From an uncultured Campylobacter sp. (GTDB lineage Bacteria; Campylobacterota; Campylobacteria; Campylobacterales; Campylobacteraceae): DNA of 7,801 nucleotides. Both the position numbers and the translations under genes were made by a program. The stretch lies in assembly GCF_937949835.1 (NCBI RefSeq), contig NZ_CALEDC010000341.1:1-7801 (forward strand), read 5' to 3'. Every line of letters starts with the position of its first letter. Positions within the stretch are counted from its first letter, which is position 1. Positions 5,369 to 7,801 of the stretch are shown here, piece by piece. The notes below the pieces were generated by a model. It was not told the DNA's origin, made no database searches, and worked only from the letters and a program-made list of their open reading frames with translations.

Positions 5369-5839
5369 ATGAAAATCATCGAAGGCTCGCTTGCTCTTAA
5401 GGGCAGCGAAAAAATTCTAATCATCAATGCCCGCTTCAACCACATCATCACAGATCGCCTAGTCGAAGGGGCGCACGATGCGTTTTTGCGCCACGGCGGC
5501 AAGGAGGAAAATTTAAGCCTGATGCTTGTTCCTGGCGCTTTTGAGATCCCGCTCGCGCTTGAAAAGGCGCTAGCTTCCAAACTCTACGACGCCGTCGTCT
5601 GCCTAGGCGCGGTTATCCGTGGCTCTACTCCGCATTTTGACTACGTAAGCGCCGAGGTAAGCAAGGGCATCGCAAACACCATGCTAAAATACGGCGCACC
5701 CGTGACTTTCGGCGTACTGACTACCGATAATATCGAGCAAGCGATCGAGCGAGCAGGTGCAAAGGCAGGCAATAAGGGCTTTGAAGCGATGAGCAGCGCG
5801 ATCGAGCTTCTAAGTCTATTTCGCAACATAAAGGCGTAA
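5369..5839 (+). CDS. ribH: 6,7-dimethyl-8-ribityllumazine synthase
   Basis: A 156-residue cytoplasmic enzyme, the family's usual size, that condenses 5-amino-6-ribitylaminouracil with 3,4-dihydroxy-2-butanone 4-phosphate, the penultimate step of riboflavin synthesis. Motifs in order: NARFN (20-24) with the substrate-stacking Phe23, LVPGAFEIP (53-61), [15 protein letters not shown] (80-94) with catalytic His89, and [17 protein letters not shown] plus GNKG (114-137), the phosphate-binding and C-terminal part. The protein normally assembles as pentamers or 60-mer capsids. ATG is preceded by AAAGGA (5358-5363). A weak -10-like TAGAAT lies at 5313-5318, so this may be the first gene of the ribH-nusB-pyrF operon, an order also known from C. 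jejuni. nusB starts two bases after its stop. Confidence 0.97.
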   Translation: MKIIEGSLALKGSEKILIINARFNHIITDRLVEGAHDAFLRHGGKEENLSLMLVPGAFEIPLALEKALASKLYDAVVCLGAVIRGSTPHFDYVSAEVSKGIANTMLKYGAPVTFGVLTTDNIEQAIERAGAKAGNKGFEAMSSAIELLSLFRNIKA

Positions 5840-5840
5840 A

Positions 5841-6863
5841 ATGGCCACCAGACACCAAGCCAGGCTCGCTGCGATCTCGCTGCTTTACTCCCGGGATATG
5901 AACGGCGGCAGCGAGGACTTTGCGGATGAATATCTGGAGGAAAAGCGCATTCGCAACGAGCAGCGCAACTGGACGCTAGCGCTTCTGCGCGGTGCTAGCG
6001 AAAATCTCGCCGCGGTCGATGCGCTGATAGATGAAAATTTAAAGGAATTCAAGCTTGCCGAAATTTCGGCTCTGGAGCGCGCGATACTGCGGCTCGGGGC
6101 GTATGAGTTGCGCTTTACGGACACGGACGCGGGCATCGTCATCAACGAAGCGATCAACTCCGCCAAGGAGCTTGGCATCTCGCCAAGATTTATAAACGGC
6201 GTGCTGGACGCGCTAAAAGATAGCCCCGTAAACATCGCGGTGGATAAAATTTCCAAGCCGAATACGGCGGAAGGCGTAAATTCCGAGCTATCCACGGCAA
6301 CAAGCGAAAATTCTAAGCCTGCTGCGGCAAAAAACTCCGCTATTTCAGACAGCAACGTTGCGGCGAAAAATTTCATCCCCGCAGGCGCGGACGGCGAGAC
6401 GAAAAATTTTACTAAGGCAAAGCGGAGCGGTACGCCGAAAAATTCTACGGCAAGCAGAAGCAGGCCATCTAAAAAGTCCGCTAATTTAAAAACTCGCAGT
6501 GCGCCCGCCAAAAAATCCACTGCGAGCAAAAAATTTAAAACGGAGGGAAATTTTAAGGCCGGAGATAAATTTAAGACGGAGAAAACGGGTAAAAAATTCA
6601 AAACGGGCGAGCGAGGTAAAAATTTTAAGACAGGCAAACGAGGCAAAGACGCCGCGCCGAAAAAAGAGAGCGCGGATAGAAATTTCAGAGCCGGCAAAAG
6701 CACGGCACCGAAAAAGGGCGCTGCTGGTAAAAATACTGCGCCCAAAAGTAGCACGGGGCGCAAAATCTCTACCGCGCCGAAAAAATCTGCGGGCGGCAGA
6801 GGCGCTCTCTCAAAAAGACCTGCGGGCAGCAAAGGCGCGGCTCACGGCAAGGATAAGCAGTGA
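5841..6863 (+). CDS. nusB: Transcription antitermination factor NusB with a long lysine-rich C-terminal tail
   Basis: Residues 1-130 are a complete NusB domain, the all-helical protein that with NusE (S10) binds boxA RNA and prevents early termination in rRNA operons. Visible marks: [18 protein letters not shown] at the start, [12 protein letters not shown] (33-44), [15 protein letters not shown] (78-92) and [26 protein letters not shown] (100-125). C. jejuni NusB is about 130 residues; this one is 340. The added roughly 205 residues (about 135-340) are low complexity: first Ser/Ala/Asn-rich, then strongly basic, with repeats of (K/N)FKTG-type units (231-269) and TAPKKG-type units (288-316). 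The look is of a histone H1-like tail, suggesting nucleic-acid binding, but this is inference. ATG two bases after ribH; the ribosome site AAGG (5831-5834) is within ribH. The stop overlaps pyrF by 4 bp. Confidence 0.93.
   Translation: MATRHQARLAAISLLYSRDMNGGSEDFADEYLEEKRIRNEQRNWTLALLRGASENLAAVDALIDENLKEFKLAEISALERAILRLGAYELRFTDTDAGIVINEAINSAKELGISPRFINGVLDALKDSPVNIAVDKISKPNTAEGVNSELSTATSENSKPAAAKNSAISDSNVAAKNFIPAGADGETKNFTKAKRSGTPKNSTASRSRPSKKSANLKTRSAPAKKSTASKKFKTEGNFKAGDKFKTEKTGKKFKTGERGKNFKTGKRGKDAAPKKESADRNFRAGKSTAPKKGAAGKNTAPKSSTGRKISTAPKKSAGGRGALSKRPAGSKGAAHGKDKQ
6531..6647 (+). repeat. Degenerate repeats encoding FKTG units in the NusB tail
   Basis: Residues 231-269 contain five FKxx units: KFKTE, NFKAG, KFKTE, KFKTG and NFKTG. 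The last two form a clear 27-bp (9-residue) tandem repeat at 6588-6614 and 6615-6641, beginning ggtaaaaa and ending gcga or acga, followed by the start of a third copy. Downstream, TAPKK(G/S) recurs at residues 288-316. Confidence 0.65.
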
Positions 6864-7546
6864 AGCTCTGCGTCGCGCTTGATCTGGGCTCGAAGCAGCA
6901 GTGCTTGCAGCTAGCGGAGCAGCTGGCGGACTTTTCGGATAAAATTTGGCTCAAAGTGGGCTTGCGAGCCTATTTGCGCGACGGGGCGGGATTTATAGAG
7001 GAGCTAAAAAGGCTCGGAAATTTTAAAATTTTTCTCGATCTAAAGCTCTACGACATCCCAAACACGATGGCTGACGCCGCCGAGGAGATCGCTAAGCTCG
7101 GCGTCGATATGATAAACGTGCATGCAAGCAGCGGCAAGCGCGCGATGGCTACGGTGATGGAGCGACTGGATAAGCTTAATTCGCGCCCGTTGGTGCTTGC
7201 GGTCTCTGCGCTAACGAGCTTTGATCAGGCGGAATTTAGCACGGTTTACGAGCAAAATTTAGGCGATGCCGTGCGCAAATTTAGTGTGATGAGCTATGAA
7301 GCGGGGCTTGACGGCATGGTCTGCTCGGCGTTCGAGAGCCGCCTAATCAAGGACGCAACGAGCACAAATTTTATCACGCTCTGCCCGGGCGTAAGGCCGT
7401 TTGGCGAGAGCGCAGCAGATCAAAAGCGAGTAGCGGATCTGGGCATCGCGCGCGAGGCGGGGGCTGATTTTATCGTGGTAGGTCGTCCGATCTATCAAAG
7501 CGCCGATCCGCGCGAAATTTGCGAGCGGATTTTGGGTCAAATTTAG
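6860..7546 (+). CDS. pyrF: Orotidine 5'-phosphate decarboxylase
   Basis: A 228-residue cytoplasmic enzyme that decarboxylates OMP to UMP, the last step of de novo pyrimidine synthesis. The TIM-barrel motifs are complete: VALDLG (5-10) with the first substrate-binding Asp8; KVG (32-34) with Lys32; the catalytic tetrad region [13 protein letters not shown] (58-70) with Asp60, Lys62 and Asp65; VHASSG (87-92); CPGVRP (175-180); and [12 protein letters not shown] (203-214) with the phosphate-binding Arg209. Length is normal for group I bacterial PyrF. The start is GTG at 6860, sharing GTGA with the nusB stop, which implies translational coupling. Third gene of the ribH-nusB-pyrF operon; a terminator lies 94 bases after the stop. 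Confidence 0.97.
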   Translation: MKLCVALDLGSKQQCLQLAEQLADFSDKIWLKVGLRAYLRDGAGFIEELKRLGNFKIFLDLKLYDIPNTMADAAEEIAKLGVDMINVHASSGKRAMATVMERLDKLNSRPLVLAVSALTSFDQAEFSTVYEQNLGDAVRKFSVMSYEAGLDGMVCSAFESRLIKDATSTNFITLCPGVRPFGESAADQKRVADLGIAREAGADFIVVGRPIYQSADPREICERILGQI

Positions 7547-7640
7547 CGTCAAAACTTACGTAAAATTTGATGCAAGCTCGTTTTAAGCAGAGTTTCCGCG
7601 CACAAGAAATTTTAATCAAAATGCGCACAAAGGCGGCTCG

Positions 7641-7671
7641 GATGACGTCGAAGCGCCGTCGTCATCTTTTT
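7641..7671 (+). terminator. Rho-independent terminator of the ribH-nusB-pyrF operon
   Basis: gatgacg (7641-7647) pairs with cgtcatc (7660-7666); an inner cg/cg pair and a T-T mismatch lie between the stem and a six-base loop. TTTTT follows directly at 7667-7671. It is the only clear intrinsic terminator in the window. The remaining bases to 7801 show no gene I can support. Confidence 0.75.
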
Positions 7672-7801
7672 ACAAAATCCGTTGGAGTTTGAAACAAACG
7701 CATCAGATTTTTGCATTTGGCGCAAGGCGGAAGCGTAAATTTGCTCCGTTGGGGATTAAAAACGTTTAGGCTCTGCCGCACCCAAGCTCCCTGCTAGCTT
7801 A

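Noticed and set aside
5885..6832. 315-codon minus-strand open frame opposite nusB
   Set aside because: Its Phe/Leu/Ala-rich product is the complement of the Lys/Ala-rich tail codons. The plus strand encodes an unmistakable NusB in a compact operon.
7620..7691. 23-codon arginine-rich open frame starting at ATG 7620
   Set aside because: It runs straight through the rho-independent terminator hairpin and its T-run, and has no convincing ribosome site.
7756..7800. Possible C-terminal end of a convergent minus-strand gene (14 codons ending GAAEPKRF then TAA)
   Set aside because: The open stretch is too short at the window edge to separate from chance. Sequence beyond 7801 would decide.

Overview
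The window looks like chromosomal DNA from an Epsilonproteobacterium, most likely a relatively GC-rich Campylobacter of the oral group (gracilis/rectus/showae/concisus type). The reasons are the protein sequences themselves, the ribH-nusB-pyrF order known from Campylobacter jejuni, a nadD-rsfS neighbourhood, and AAATTTTAA-type motifs scattered through otherwise moderately GC-rich DNA. The genus is an inference from memory of these families, not a database result.

Layout. Positions 1-1398 hold one open frame, cut at its 5' end by the window edge, that joins nicotinate-nucleotide adenylyltransferase (NadD) to the ribosomal silencing factor RsfS. The NadD part is split by about 210 residues of low-complexity acidic sequence. 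A strong Shine-Dalgarno overlapping its stop leads into an 11-helix sodium:neurotransmitter-symporter-family transporter (1408-2775). A 443-bp non-coding stretch follows with a G-rich tract, a 16-bp perfect stem and other hairpins. Next come a LysE/RhtB-type exporter (3219-3800) and a 316-bp non-coding stretch full of competing inverted repeats. Iron superoxide dismutase sodB is on the minus strand (4117-4740). Its upstream region has a clear -10 box and a perfect 19-bp AT-rich palindrome resembling a Fur/PerR-type operator. Divergent from sodB is a small-multidrug-resistance (SMR) transporter gene broken by one TAG codon where a tryptophan is expected (4894-5283). The last block is a tight operon: ribH (lumazine synthase), nusB (antitermination factor with a 205-residue lysine-rich tail) and pyrF (OMP decarboxylase), overlapping by 4 bp at nusB/pyrF and ending in a rho-independent terminator at 7641-7671.

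How the genes fit together. Most are housekeeping: NAD synthesis, ribosome silencing, riboflavin synthesis, rRNA transcription, pyrimidine synthesis and oxidative-stress defence, plus three membrane transporters, one of them inactivated. I see no mobile element, CRISPR array, tRNA or rRNA. The oddest signal is that two normally compact housekeeping proteins, NadD and NusB, each carry roughly 205-210 extra residues of low-complexity sequence of opposite charge: acidic inside NadD, strongly basic at the end of NusB. Both contain degenerate tandem repeats.
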